Assembly: GCF_018861755.1 (NCBI RefSeq)
Contig: NZ_JAHLEF010000005.1
Location: forward strand, 153,077-217,076
DNA length: 64,000 nt
From: Clostridium sp. CF012
GTDB lineage: Bacteria > Bacillota > Clostridia > Clostridiales > Clostridiaceae
Reading direction: 5' to 3'
Shown one piece after another: positions 17,050 through 27,180 of the stretch. The notes under the pieces were generated by a model. That model was not told where the DNA came from. It searched no databases and saw only the letters and a program-made list of their open reading frames with translations. Position numbers and translations under genes: made by a program. Positions within the stretch are counted from its first letter, which is position 1. Each line of letters starts with the position of its first letter.

Positions 17050-20000
17050 TTACAACATACCAACTAATAACTGACCCAAGGTGTTTACAAAATTTAAATC
17101 TTCAAATTTAAATTCCTTAACTTTAATAGGAACAGTTAAATAAAGTATTCCCCGAACAACTCCTGATTTAATTATAGGAACAGCTAAAACAGAGTTCCAA
17201 TTTGGCATTCCAGTTACTAAATCATAGTCTATTATAGAATCCCAATCTATTATACATTTACCTTGCTTATCATTAATTACAGCCTCTATTATATCTCCAC
17301 TATAACCTTTAACCGCAGTCCAATTTTCCTTGAAAATTCTTCTCCCAAATTTTTCAGTAACTTCATCATCATTAACCATAAAAAACATACCATTTTGTGC
17401 CTCAGTGGTTTCAATTATTCTTCCAAGTGCCTTAAATATTTTAGTTTCCAAATCATTATCGTCCTTAATAATTTGAATTAACTCCACCATAGCTAGTACA
17501 TTTCTTGAATCTTGAACTACATTTCCTGACACTATTCCTGATAGTTTATCACTCCCCTTTACGGTGCCCAAAAACTTATCTTCCCATATCTGGCATCTAT
17601 TTCTACCATTTGCCTTGGCCACATATAGTGCTTGGTCCGCTTTTTCTACCAATTCTTGCTTCCATTTTCCATGGTTTGGATAAGTAGCAATACCCATACT
17701 CACAGTTAACTCTCTTTTAGAACCTAGCATTTTTTTATTTTCAATATTCTGTCTTATTCTTTCAGCAATTCCAGTAGCAACATCGGTATCAGTACCTGGT
17801 AAAATTACAATAAACTCTTCTCCACCATATCGTCCACATACATCTATCTTTCTAATTGAATCCATAACGATTTTACTAACATCCCGCAAAACTTGGTCTC
17901 CAGTTTGATGACCAAATCTGTCGTTGACACCTTTAAAATTATCCAAATCAAACATAATAATTGAGAACACTCCAGAAGTTCCACTAGCCTTTTCAACATT
18001 TTCAGATAGTGCTTCTTCGAGGAATCGCCTTGTAAGTGTTCCTGTGAGTTTGTCAATGGAAGAACTGATTTTGAGTAAATAATTTTCCATGATAAAACTT
18101 ATAAATGAGGTTAAATCCATACATTTATTCAAGCTTTCTTCATTAAAATTGTTTAGCACTCTTTCAGACTCCATATATAAATAACCCTTTATATTCTCTA
18201 ATTTAATAGGTTCAACAACTCTTTTACTCTCACCTTTTGAGTTTTTTACATAACAATGGTTTTTTCTTACAATAGGTATGCACATTATTGATTTCATACC
18301 ACTGGGCATAAATCTAAACTCTGTGTTTTTTGTGCTATTAAACCCATCACTAATTAATATAGAGTTTTTAGTTTCCCGGACTCTTTGCAGAATTAGTTTT
18401 ATATCTGTAATATCATGATTCCCATAGCTGGAAGCAACTACTGAGCATTCATTGTCATTCCCTTCCGAAATAATTAAGCTCCTAGTGGATAAAACCATAC
18501 TTGAAATAAGCTTTGTAATTACATCTAATGTTTGCAATGGGTCCTCACACATATTAGTAACTATATCATTTATATTATGAATCCCCTCTGGCAAAATGGA
18601 GCTGTATATTTTTTGAGCTGATTCAACAAAACTTTTATTATTTAATATTTCAGTAAATGCATCGTAATTAAAAAGAATTGATAAATCATCATTGGTTGAA
18701 ATGGTGATTTTACCATCTTCTAAATTGCACATTCTACTATATTCATAGGTTTTGCTCATGCCTTTAATCATATTAAACGGCTTCATCATATTATATGCAT
18801 TAATATAATTAATTCTTAACTGCTCAGGCAATTGCAGGGTACAATCTTTAATTATCTCACAGGCTTCAAAGTAATAATTTACTGCATAGAAATAATCCAC
18901 CTGCGAAAAATAGTAATCTCCAATAGTACTACAGATTTTCCATTGAAAAAATTTATTTTTCACTTTTTTAGACAAATCCAAAGCAAGCATAAAACTTTCA
19001 ATCTTGTTTTTGTCTTTGCTTATGAGTCCTTCTAAATATAACCTTTTAATATTAACTAGTTCAACTAAAATATCAACTTCACTAGAAGAGTTCATCTCAA
19101 ACAAATTAGTAGCCTCTTCAACATATCCCTTTTCAAACAAAACTATACAAATTTCATATAGTGCATTAATTTTATTTGTATTATTCTTATGGCCATGGAT
19201 TATCGTTTTTACATCTTCAATGTTTTTCTTTATATCCTCTATTCTTTCTGATCTATGGATTTCTAAAATAAACAATAATAATTTGCTATTACTATCTTGA
19301 GTAGTACCATCATCATTATATATCTCTAGGGCTTTTTTTATTAAATCGTAGGCTGAATCTATATCTCCTATTCCAAAATAAAGCTCTGCTCCCATTTGAT
19401 AATATAGTGAGATATCTTTACCCTGGATAGGATATTGTTCGAGCTCCACTTGTGCTAGTAAATGGTATTCATATGCCTCCTTACTATTCCCCATTTTTAA
19501 TGAAACATAGGAAAGATAGTTGTAGGTATAAAATATATTGCTTTCAAATTCTATATTTTTCGACTTTTCTAATACATCTTTAAAATATTTAAATGCAACA
19601 TCATAATCAAAATTATCTGAATTACAAGTTGCTATGTTAATTAAAGCAACTAACCCTAGTTCTATACTATTATTTTCCTCACAAATTAATTTAAGTTTAT
19701 TATAATAGGAAATTGCAGTTTCACTATCTCCATAGTAGTCCCCATAAATTACTCCTATGTTGTTTAAACACCTACTCATCCCTTCAGAGTCATTTATTTC
19801 TTCGAAATATTTAAGTCCTTTCTTTAAGCTGTCTAGAGCTTCCGTTGTTTTAGAGGTTTGTGTATACATAATACCTAGAATATTGTACATCAGTCCCTTA
19901 TACTTTAAATAACCATCTCCACATTTTTCAATACAACTTGTACATATCTGAAAGATCTTATGGTACTCCCGCTTTGAAGTGTATACATTCGCCAAATTTT

Positions 20001-22491
20001 TTTTATTTTCAAGGTAGCCTTCCATATACTCAATATGTAGCAATAGTGATTCACCTTTTTTTATATAGTGGATTGCTTTTTCTACTTCATTTTTTTTGAT
20101 ATATATATTAGATATTTTATTTGCACAATCAACTTGAAGTTTTTCTTCCACTGTTTTTTTTGAATATTTATATATTTTTTTATAAGTATCTAATGCACCT
20201 GATAAGTTACCCATATCTGAGTAAATATCTCCTATTTTAAGAATAACCTCTACTTTTTTATTTTGATCTTCTTCATCGGATAAGATGTATAATGCTTTTT
20301 CATACTTAGAAATGGCTTCATCCATTATTCTAAGTGATTTCATTTTTTCTGCAAGTTCAATACAATATTTCACAAGCCTATCCTTATCCCTAGCTTTTTC
20401 TAAATGATATATAAGCTCTTCTTTATTTTCTCTTCCTTCTGCTTGAAATAAATTTTCAAGCACTGAAGCTGCAAACTCGTGTTTCACTTTCCGCTGCTGC
20501 TCACTTAATCTATTATATATTAGATTTTTAAGCACTTTATTGTAAAAATCAAATACAAAACCCATATCCTCAATTTTTTTAATTAAAATTCCTTTAGAGC
20601 ATAATTCATCAATGTAAAGCTCTATGCTTTTTTCAGTACCGATGAAAAGATTTTCAATTACTCTTATTGAAACTGCAGTGTTAAAAATAGCTATAGTACT
20701 TAGAATTTCATAGCTGTCTTTATTAATTTCCTTAATTTGATTAAGTAATGCTTGTTCCATTGTTGATGCAATGGGCAATTCATCAACAGTTTCAAAGGGA
20801 ACATGCCATCTAGCATTATTCTCGTTTATACAAAGGATTTTTTTAGCCATAAAATCTTTTAGTGTTTCCTCAACAAATAGAGGATTTCCATAGGTTTTTC
20901 CATAGACTTTTTCTCCAAAGTCACTAGGTACTCTAGGCATACTTAGTATTTCTTGAATCATTATAGCAGTTTCTTCATTATCTAAATTGTTTAAATAAAG
21001 ATTCAAATTATTAGAATTTTTATTTAATAATTGCTGAAGTTTATTATTTGTAGTATATTCACTATTATTATAAGATAACATAATCATTATATTTTGCGCA
21101 TTATTGTTTTGTAAGTTTATATACTCTAAAAGTTCCAGTGAAAATTCATCCAAACACTGAGCATTATCAATGATAAACACCGTAGGTTTATTATACATTG
21201 ACTCTTCAATAAAGCTATACACTCTACTAATTAGCCTGAATTTTTCTTTTTCCCCTACTAAAGTTTCTGAAGCCACAATATTATTTCCCGAACCAAGTTC
21301 CGGGATGAATTTTATTAATTCACTTTGATACCTTTTTACTGTTTCCTCATCACACAATGATACTATTTTCTTTAATATATCTACAAAAGCCTTATTACTT
21401 TTACTTTGGCAATTTTCTATGGCGAAGCTAGCATATACATTAGCTTTTTTCATATAAAGTAAATGTTCAATTTCTTTTAAGAGTCTTGTTTTTCCAATGC
21501 CCTGTTCACCATGAACAAGGATAATTTTGCTTAATGCATTAGGCTTAGTTAAATTGTCATAGGCACTAAGTATTTCTTTAATTTCAGCATCTCTACCTAC
21601 TATTTTTGTTTTAAAATTTAATTTCTCTATTTCATCAATTATATAGGCCACATACTCTTTATTGAAAATTTTATTAATATCCTTCACTATCATATTTATA
21701 TTATTATATCGCTTGGTTAAATCTTGATGCGTCATTTTCCTAACAATGATTATTATTTTTTTGTAAAAATCTGTCATTTCATTGCTTTCGCTATATTGAT
21801 TTTTAGCTTTATTCTCTAAATTTACAATAATTTGATGTATGTTTGAATTTTGAGGTAATTCAATTTTACATAAGAAGAGTAATACTACTCCCAATGAATA
21901 TATGTCTGCTGCTATTGCTTTTTTATTATCTATAAGGTACTCAGGTGATTTAAATTTAAGTTGTCCTATTATATTAGGACCATAGTCTTGATTTTGAATT
22001 TCTATAGTTGGTAAATCCACAAGAGTAACTTTATATTTATTGTTTTGATGTGAAATCATTATATTATTACTATTTAATTCCCCATAAATAAAGCCTCTGA
22101 TATGCAAATAATTTAAAGCCCTACAGATTTGCATAAATATATCTGAAATTTCGTTTTCATTTATATTAGTAGTTAATTCCTTTAGTTCTATAGTATCCTT
22201 GATATAATCATTTGTATAAAAGTATTCACTGCTGGTTACTTTTTTATTATCAATGGTGTGAACCAACCCAAAGTCAAATACTTTACTTATATTTGCATGA
22301 TTTATAGTTGCTAGTGTTGTAAATTCATTTACATAAAAATCTATCAAATTTTCTGATGAAAATTCAGAATTAATAATATTTAATTGTATTTTTTTATGAT
22401 TATTAATAACATCAGAAACAAGATAGGATGATTTCATCCTATCTTGGCTTAAATTTGTAATTATTCTATATCTGTTGTTTATTAGATTCAT
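17050..22491 (-). CDS. Giant pseudokinase/AAA ATPase/TPR/GAF/GGDEF signalling protein
   Basis: An 1813-residue cytoplasmic protein. Domains in order are: a Ser/Thr kinase-like domain (1-290); an AAA/NTPase domain with Walker A HGEQGIGKT near 325 and Walker B VFIIDN near 439; a TPR array (about 700-1200); a GAF domain (1310-1470); a GGDEF domain with GGEEF near 1556; and a second GAF domain (1660-1795). The kinase has YGEL in place of HRDL and VDLPT in place of DFG, so it is probably a pseudokinase. The cyclase looks active, with an RKID inhibitory site (RxxD) five residues before GGEEF; the expected product is cyclic di-GMP. ATG at 22491 follows AAGGAAG; the frame runs back to 22593 without a good ribosome binding site. 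It lies 129 nt beyond the M16 peptidase gene. Confidence 0.88.
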   Translation of the reverse strand: MNLINNRYRIITNLSQDRMKSSYLVSDVINNHKKIQLNIINSEFSSENLIDFYVNEFTTLATINHANISKVFDFGLVHTIDNKKVTSSEYFYTNDYIKDTIELKELTTNINENEISDIFMQICRALNYLHIRGFIYGELNSNNIMISHQNNKYKVTLVDLPTIEIQNQDYGPNIIGQLKFKSPEYLIDNKKAIAADIYSLGVVLLFLCKIELPQNSNIHQIIVNLENKAKNQYSESNEMTDFYKKIIIIVRKMTHQDLTKRYNNINMIVKDINKIFNKEYVAYIIDEIEKLNFKTKIVGRDAEIKEILSAYDNLTKPNALSKIILVHGEQGIGKTRLLKEIEHLLYMKKANVYASFAIENCQSKSNKAFVDILKKIVSLCDEETVKRYQSELIKFIPELGSGNNIVASETLVGEKEKFRLISRVYSFIEESMYNKPTVFIIDNAQCLDEFSLELLEYINLQNNNAQNIMIMLSYNNSEYTTNNKLQQLLNKNSNNLNLYLNNLDNEETAIMIQEILSMPRVPSDFGEKVYGKTYGNPLFVEETLKDFMAKKILCINENNARWHVPFETVDELPIASTMEQALLNQIKEINKDSYEILSTIAIFNTAVSIRVIENLFIGTEKSIELYIDELCSKGILIKKIEDMGFVFDFYNKVLKNLIYNRLSEQQRKVKHEFAASVLENLFQAEGRENKEELIYHLEKARDKDRLVKYCIELAEKMKSLRIMDEAISKYEKALYILSDEEDQNKKVEVILKIGDIYSDMGNLSGALDTYKKIYKYSKKTVEEKLQVDCANKISNIYIKKNEVEKAIHYIKKGESLLLHIEYMEGYLENKKNLANVYTSKREYHKIFQICTSCIEKCGDGYLKYKGLMYNILGIMYTQTSKTTEALDSLKKGLKYFEEINDSEGMSRCLNNIGVIYGDYYGDSETAISYYNKLKLICEENNSIELGLVALINIATCNSDNFDYDVAFKYFKDVLEKSKNIEFESNIFYTYNYLSYVSLKMGNSKEAYEYHLLAQVELEQYPIQGKDISLYYQMGAELYFGIGDIDSAYDLIKKALEIYNDDGTTQDSNSKLLLFILEIHRSERIEDIKKNIEDVKTIIHGHKNNTNKINALYEICIVLFEKGYVEEATNLFEMNSSSEVDILVELVNIKRLYLEGLISKDKNKIESFMLALDLSKKVKNKFFQWKICSTIGDYYFSQVDYFYAVNYYFEACEIIKDCTLQLPEQLRINYINAYNMMKPFNMIKGMSKTYEYSRMCNLEDGKITISTNDDLSILFNYDAFTEILNNKSFVESAQKIYSSILPEGIHNINDIVTNMCEDPLQTLDVITKLISSMVLSTRSLIISEGNDNECSVVASSYGNHDITDIKLILQRVRETKNSILISDGFNSTKNTEFRFMPSGMKSIMCIPIVRKNHCYVKNSKGESKRVVEPIKLENIKGYLYMESERVLNNFNEESLNKCMDLTSFISFIMENYLLKISSSIDKLTGTLTRRFLEEALSENVEKASGTSGVFSIIMFDLDNFKGVNDRFGHQTGDQVLRDVSKIVMDSIRKIDVCGRYGGEEFIVILPGTDTDVATGIAERIRQNIENKKMLGSKRELTVSMGIATYPNHGKWKQELVEKADQALYVAKANGRNRCQIWEDKFLGTVKGSDKLSGIVSGNVVQDSRNVLAMVELIQIIKDDNDLETKIFKALGRIIETTEAQNGMFFMVNDDEVTEKFGRRIFKENWTAVKGYSGDIIEAVINDKQGKCIIDWDSIIDYDLVTGMPNWNSVLAVPIIKSGVVRGILYLTVPIKVKEFKFEDLNFVNTLGQLLVGML

Positions 22492-22619
22492 TATCCAACA
22501 CTTCCTTACGAGCAAATATACTATTATTGACATTATAACATATGATTTGTATATACTATAGTGACCTAATGGATTTTTTAAAATATTTTCCATAAACTTT
22601 ATAAGTTTAATGATTTTTT

Positions 22620-25600
22620 CTATTTATAGTTATTAATAGGAACTATAATTTTATCAAATAAATCACTATTTTCTTTGATTTTAATTTCGCTACCAACCAC
22701 ACAATGTGAATCTTGTTTTATTACGGCTTCTAGCACTTGTGCAAAGTTTCTTATATCCTCTGCCGTAGTAGATAGAACTTCATCTCGTAGCTTTTGGATA
22801 TCATCTTGAGTATTTCCTGTAAAATACATATTATCTCCTAGTAACCCTTTATAGTATGGTCCTGATAAAGAATCTATACTTCCTATTGTTCCTATTATAT
22901 AGTTATCCATTTCTTTCTCACTGGCTTTAAAGTTTTTTAAAAAATTCACAGCCCCATCAAAGGTTTTTAAAGTTTCCTTTAAATTGGGATCTCGGTAGGA
23001 ATAGAATAAGACCTCGTTATTTGTAAAACTCATAGCGCCACCATAGGCACCACCTTTAACTCTAAGTTCCTTCCATAAATAATCACTATTTAAAACATTT
23101 TCAACAACCTTCATTTTGCCATTATAGTTAACACCTTCACTTTTAAAACTTCCAGCCTTCACCACATATTGTACTTGTGACTGAGTGATAAAAGCCTCAT
23201 TTTTCTTTGAAAAATCAAATTTATATTCCTGCATTGGAAATGTTTTTTCGTTAATTTTCTCTGCCAAACAAGTAAGACCGCTTGCAAAGTTACTATAATA
23301 TTTCTCATCACCTGTATAACTTACAACTAATCCTTCTTTGTTAAATACAAAATCTTTTACAAGGTGTAAATTCTTCACTATATCATCAAATTTAGTCTCA
23401 AAATTCTTGTCTAAATCACATATAAAATTATAATAAGGTAGATATCCCAAATCATTGTATTTACCACTATCTGATAAGTAAGATAGAGTACGCTCTATTG
23501 CAAGGCTATTGCCTCCATTAACAAACATGGATTCATAATTTGCCTTTGAAGAACTAATTAAACTCTTTATACGTTTCTTATCTTCAAATTTACTATTACT
23601 CATTATTTCTTCTAGAAGTTCCAAGGCTTTTGGTAAGGTACTATTAAGAGCATTTACTGAAATACTCATTTTAGGATAGTATTTATTACTGTCCTTATAG
23701 TCTTTAAATTGTGTTGAACTAAAAGTAATACCTCCAGTAACCGACCTTATTTTATTTGAAAGTTCTTTGAAATCATATTTTTCCGTGCTAACATTTCCTA
23801 AAACATTAGCTAGCAATTTTAAGTATAATATTTTATTTTGAGGTACCTTTGAACTATCAAAATATAAATTAGAATAAATAATTCCATCAGTAAATACAGG
23901 ATGACACAATACTTTTATGCCACCTTCAATTTTCTCTAATGTTATTATTTTTTCTGATTTTAAGTTTAAATCGCCTCGATCTAGTGTTGGTATTCTAGAT
24001 AAATTTTCACTGGTATCCCCTGTATCTTGCCACTTTTTCAACTCTTCTGCATCTTTTTTAATTTTAGCTAGCTCAATTTCGGATAATGATGCCTTATAAG
24101 CTGCAAGTTTGTTTTTTGTGAGTTCTTCACTCTTTTCATTTAATCCATTAATAGGCTTTAACACAACTAATGAATTATGCTTATTTTCCAATAAATACTT
24201 TTGGATTAATTTTTCAAAATATCTATGAGATATCTTAGATTTTATTTTGTTAAGTGAGGGAGTTGTCTCCAGATATTCTGTAGGGCACACATCATTATTC
24301 CAGGAGTTTAGGGTAGCAGACATGTAATTCATGCCTCTACTGGCCTCAGAATTTTCACTGTGCAAACTGAATTCTACAGCCGTAAATACAGATCTTATTA
24401 ACTCTTCATCAAAACCCTCTTTTACTATTTGCTTTAGAGTAGTCTCTACAACATTTTTGAATTTATACTTTTCTGATTCATTTGCATTTGTTGCAATTAT
24501 ACTGAAAATCGGTTGTTTTGTCGAAGTATTAAAACTTGCATAGCTATTAGCCCCAATACCACTACTTAATAGTGCCTTCCTTAGAGGTGAATCTTCAGTA
24601 TTCAAAAGAATGGCCTGTAACATTTCAAACCCTAAAACAGTTTCTACGTCAGAAACTTTATCTATTACATAGTTAGTTGATAAGTAAGTCATTTTTGCTG
24701 CCTTCGCATCCTTAGCTATTGGATAAAATCCTTTTGTTTCAACATTTTTTTCGTAGTTTTTTTGTAATTTAATTTCACTATCCACAGTTTTATTCTTTAT
24801 TTTACTAAGATAATTATCATCTATAAATTTTAATGTATTTTCAATATTCAATTTCCCATATAAATATATAGAACTATTTGATGGGACATAATATTTTTTA
24901 TAAGTTTCAATAAATTTTTCATAGCTTAGTTCAGGGATATTTTCCGGATTACCACCAGATTCAAAACTATATGAAGTGTCTTTAAAAAGCGATTTATTAA
25001 TAGTATTTGAAAGTCTTACCTGTGGTGAGGAGTAAGCACCTTTCATTTCGTTATATACTATACCATTATAGTTTAGTTCACCTGACTCTTTATTAACTTC
25101 ATAATGCCAACCTTCTTGTTTAAGTATTCTTGGATCTTTAGAAATGTTCGGATAAAACACTGCATCCAAATACACACTCATCAAATTCTCAAAATCCTTG
25201 TCATTCTTACTTGCCACTGGATACATTGTAAAGTCTGGTCCTGTAAACGCATTTATAAATGTGCTCAATGATTGCTTAGTCATAATTAAAAATGGATCTT
25301 TAACAGGATATTTCTGGGAACCACACAAAACTGAATGCTCAATTATATGATTAACACCAGTGTTATCATGTACTGGTGTGCGGAAACTTATTGAAAATAC
25401 CTTGTTTTCATCCTGGTTTTGTAAGTAAATTAGTTTAGCTCCACTTTTTACATGTTTAAATATCATAGCAGTAGAGTGTATATCTTCAATCCATTTTTTA
25501 GACTCTAACTTAAAGCCTGATAGGTTTTTATCTGTTTTAAAGATATTCACAGCACTTGTAGTGGATGTATAATTACTTAATTGTACCTGTTTACCTTGTA

Positions 25601-25673
25601 CAAGGCTAATGGAGCTATTTAGTAATAATCCAATTACCACTACTATAGAAGTTATTTTTGTGAGCTTTTTCAT
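22620..25673 (-). CDS. Secreted M16C (insulinase-family) zinc metallopeptidase
   Basis: A 1017-residue peptidase of the presequence-protease type (M16C). The inverted zinc motif HIIEH lies near residue 109 in the N-terminal half, with the later glutamate ligand expected in the NEMKGAYSS region near 190-200. Four M16 alpha-beta modules and the central M16C-associated region account for the length. Unlike most relatives it starts with an apparent signal peptide (MKKLTKITSIVVVIGLLLNSSISLVQG). The ATG at 25673 follows GAGGGGG; the frame continues to 25718 without support. The enzyme would degrade oligopeptides in a closed chamber outside the membrane. It precedes the giant signalling gene on the same strand. 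Confidence 0.92.
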   Translation of the reverse strand: MKKLTKITSIVVVIGLLLNSSISLVQGKQVQLSNYTSTTSAVNIFKTDKNLSGFKLESKKWIEDIHSTAMIFKHVKSGAKLIYLQNQDENKVFSISFRTPVHDNTGVNHIIEHSVLCGSQKYPVKDPFLIMTKQSLSTFINAFTGPDFTMYPVASKNDKDFENLMSVYLDAVFYPNISKDPRILKQEGWHYEVNKESGELNYNGIVYNEMKGAYSSPQVRLSNTINKSLFKDTSYSFESGGNPENIPELSYEKFIETYKKYYVPSNSSIYLYGKLNIENTLKFIDDNYLSKIKNKTVDSEIKLQKNYEKNVETKGFYPIAKDAKAAKMTYLSTNYVIDKVSDVETVLGFEMLQAILLNTEDSPLRKALLSSGIGANSYASFNTSTKQPIFSIIATNANESEKYKFKNVVETTLKQIVKEGFDEELIRSVFTAVEFSLHSENSEASRGMNYMSATLNSWNNDVCPTEYLETTPSLNKIKSKISHRYFEKLIQKYLLENKHNSLVVLKPINGLNEKSEELTKNKLAAYKASLSEIELAKIKKDAEELKKWQDTGDTSENLSRIPTLDRGDLNLKSEKIITLEKIEGGIKVLCHPVFTDGIIYSNLYFDSSKVPQNKILYLKLLANVLGNVSTEKYDFKELSNKIRSVTGGITFSSTQFKDYKDSNKYYPKMSISVNALNSTLPKALELLEEIMSNSKFEDKKRIKSLISSSKANYESMFVNGGNSLAIERTLSYLSDSGKYNDLGYLPYYNFICDLDKNFETKFDDIVKNLHLVKDFVFNKEGLVVSYTGDEKYYSNFASGLTCLAEKINEKTFPMQEYKFDFSKKNEAFITQSQVQYVVKAGSFKSEGVNYNGKMKVVENVLNSDYLWKELRVKGGAYGGAMSFTNNEVLFYSYRDPNLKETLKTFDGAVNFLKNFKASEKEMDNYIIGTIGSIDSLSGPYYKGLLGDNMYFTGNTQDDIQKLRDEVLSTTAEDIRNFAQVLEAVIKQDSHCVVGSEIKIKENSDLFDKIIVPINNYK

Positions 25674-25796
25674 TTTATTCCCCCTCAAATATATATTTTT
25701 TGCTGCTATGTTTTTCATTATATAACTAGTATGTTTTATTTTAGATTAACTATTCAGTTACTATTTTAAACATTCCATAAAGGCAAGCTCAAAAAA

Positions 25797-25841
25797 AACA
25801 CCTTACATTTAAATACACTATGTATATGAATGTAAGGTGTT
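25797..25841 (-). terminator. Second hairpin downstream of the lysozyme-like gene
   Basis: A 13-bp perfect stem (AACACCTTACATT with 25829-25841), followed on the minus strand by eight T residues; in tandem with the hairpin at 25860-25902. Confidence 0.7.
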
Positions 25842-25859
25842 AACTTAATCCAATAGAAT

Positions 25860-25902
25860 AAAAAAATCCAGTAGAATAAATCTTCTACTGGATTTTTTTT
25901 TT
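25860..25902 (-). terminator. Terminator of the lysozyme-like gene, TCCAGTAGAA family
   Basis: A stem of about 15 bp (AAAAATCCAGTAGA with its complement) flanked by long A and T runs. One of four related hairpins; see 33631, 38171 and 50632. Confidence 0.85.
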
Positions 25903-25926
25903 GCACACTTATTGTTTAACAATTAA

Positions 25927-26871
25927 TTAAACGGATTCTCCATTTAACATATTCAGCATATCTTGTTTTTCTTTTGTAAACCTATTGTATACACTTTGTT
26001 TTACCGCTTGCGAACTACTTCTAAAATAAACATCAACCTTTTGACGTTCATTATATAAATCGTTTATGACATTACCATCATTATTATTCAAATTCAGCTT
26101 TGAGAAAACAGATAAAGTTCCACCTACCCCATGTTGAACTACTGTAGACAGTAGACTTTCCTTTAATGCATCGCCTTTTTTACTTATATCAAAACCATAT
26201 TTCGACTTTAAAGCTTGCGCCGCTGTATCGTAATAATTTTCTTTAATACAATTTTGTTGAAGTTTCAAAAATTTATCTCTATCAGATAGTGCAATACTAA
26301 TCCATGCAGTATCAAAGTTTGTACCATATCTATTGCCATCTTTTGCTTTTGCTTGTGAAAGTTTTGAATAAATTTCATTTTCTTTTGTTTGTAGTGATCC
26401 GATAAAAGAATCTAAAGATCCTGTTTTAGAAGAAAACTGCCAAGCACCATAGGACTTTCCGCCATAATCTCCAGGTGTGTTACTTATCGTCCCTGGATTC
26501 GCATTAGATTCATATTTAGCAGATATATTACCCAAGCCGGTAAATTTATTATCTACGCTTTGGCCATCATTATTTAATAATGACTGCGATGCGCCCCTCA
26601 TATTTGAATTGAAATTACTCATTGAACCTAATGAATCATTTAAATTTAAAGAATCTTGATTTGATAATGCAGTAGACATAAACTCTGCCATCATTGAATT
26701 ACCTGTACTTTCCATAATTTGGATAAGCATTGTTTGAAAAGCTGCTTCCTGCATTGCTTTTTCATCCTCAAAATTTTTTGTGCTTTTATCAGAAATTTTA
26801 TTATTGTTTTTTATTTGCTCTGCATATTGCTTTAATAGTGTATTATTAATTATATTTGTAGATAATGCCAT
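25927..26871 (-). CDS. Lysozyme/transglycosylase-like protein without signal peptide
   Basis: A 314-residue protein. An N-terminal helical part (residues 1-95) contains AMQEAAFQTMLIQIM, reminiscent of rod-binding FlgJ-like segments. A lysozyme-like domain begins near residue 118 with ISAKYESNANPGTIS and YGAWQFSS, in which the Glu of YES is a plausible catalytic acid. I infer peptidoglycan cleavage from this resemblance; the family is not certain. No signal peptide is visible, so export could need a flagellar, phage-like or other route. No flagellar genes lie in the window. ATG at 26871 is chosen; the GTG three codons upstream lacks a ribosome binding site. Confidence 0.6.
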   Translation of the reverse strand: MALSTNIINNTLLKQYAEQIKNNNKISDKSTKNFEDEKAMQEAAFQTMLIQIMESTGNSMMAEFMSTALSNQDSLNLNDSLGSMSNFNSNMRGASQSLLNNDGQSVDNKFTGLGNISAKYESNANPGTISNTPGDYGGKSYGAWQFSSKTGSLDSFIGSLQTKENEIYSKLSQAKAKDGNRYGTNFDTAWISIALSDRDKFLKLQQNCIKENYYDTAAQALKSKYGFDISKKGDALKESLLSTVVQHGVGGTLSVFSKLNLNNNDGNVINDLYNERQKVDVYFRSSSQAVKQSVYNRFTKEKQDMLNMLNGESV

Positions 26872-27180
26872 GCTTATCACCCGTTTTACATAAATTATTT
26901 CCCTACATTATCTATATCGTATATTATAAAAAAAACTTTACATACTTTATTTAAAAAAATCACTGTATTACATAGAATGTTATGAAGTAAAGTACTAGAA
27001 TAGAAAAAATAAAATTACACATAATAAAGAAATCAATTATTTTTGTTAAAATTGATGCTTTTACAAAATATTTCCAATGTATAATATGAATTGTGTGCAG
27101 TGGGCTTATTTATATATTGAAGGTTTTTATGTAGAATTATATAGGGTTATTAATATATAAGGTTATAGAGGATGGGTAAT
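26872..27180. other. Divergent intergenic region
   Basis: About 309 bp of very AT-rich DNA between the lysozyme-like gene and the XRE regulator gene. A TATAAT at 27080-27085 is a plausible -10 for the regulator, leaving a leader of about 90 nt. I see nothing else in it. Confidence 0.4.

Noticed and set aside
17505..17687. Small open frame opposite the GGDEF domain
   Set aside because: Antisense shadow of the cyclase region.
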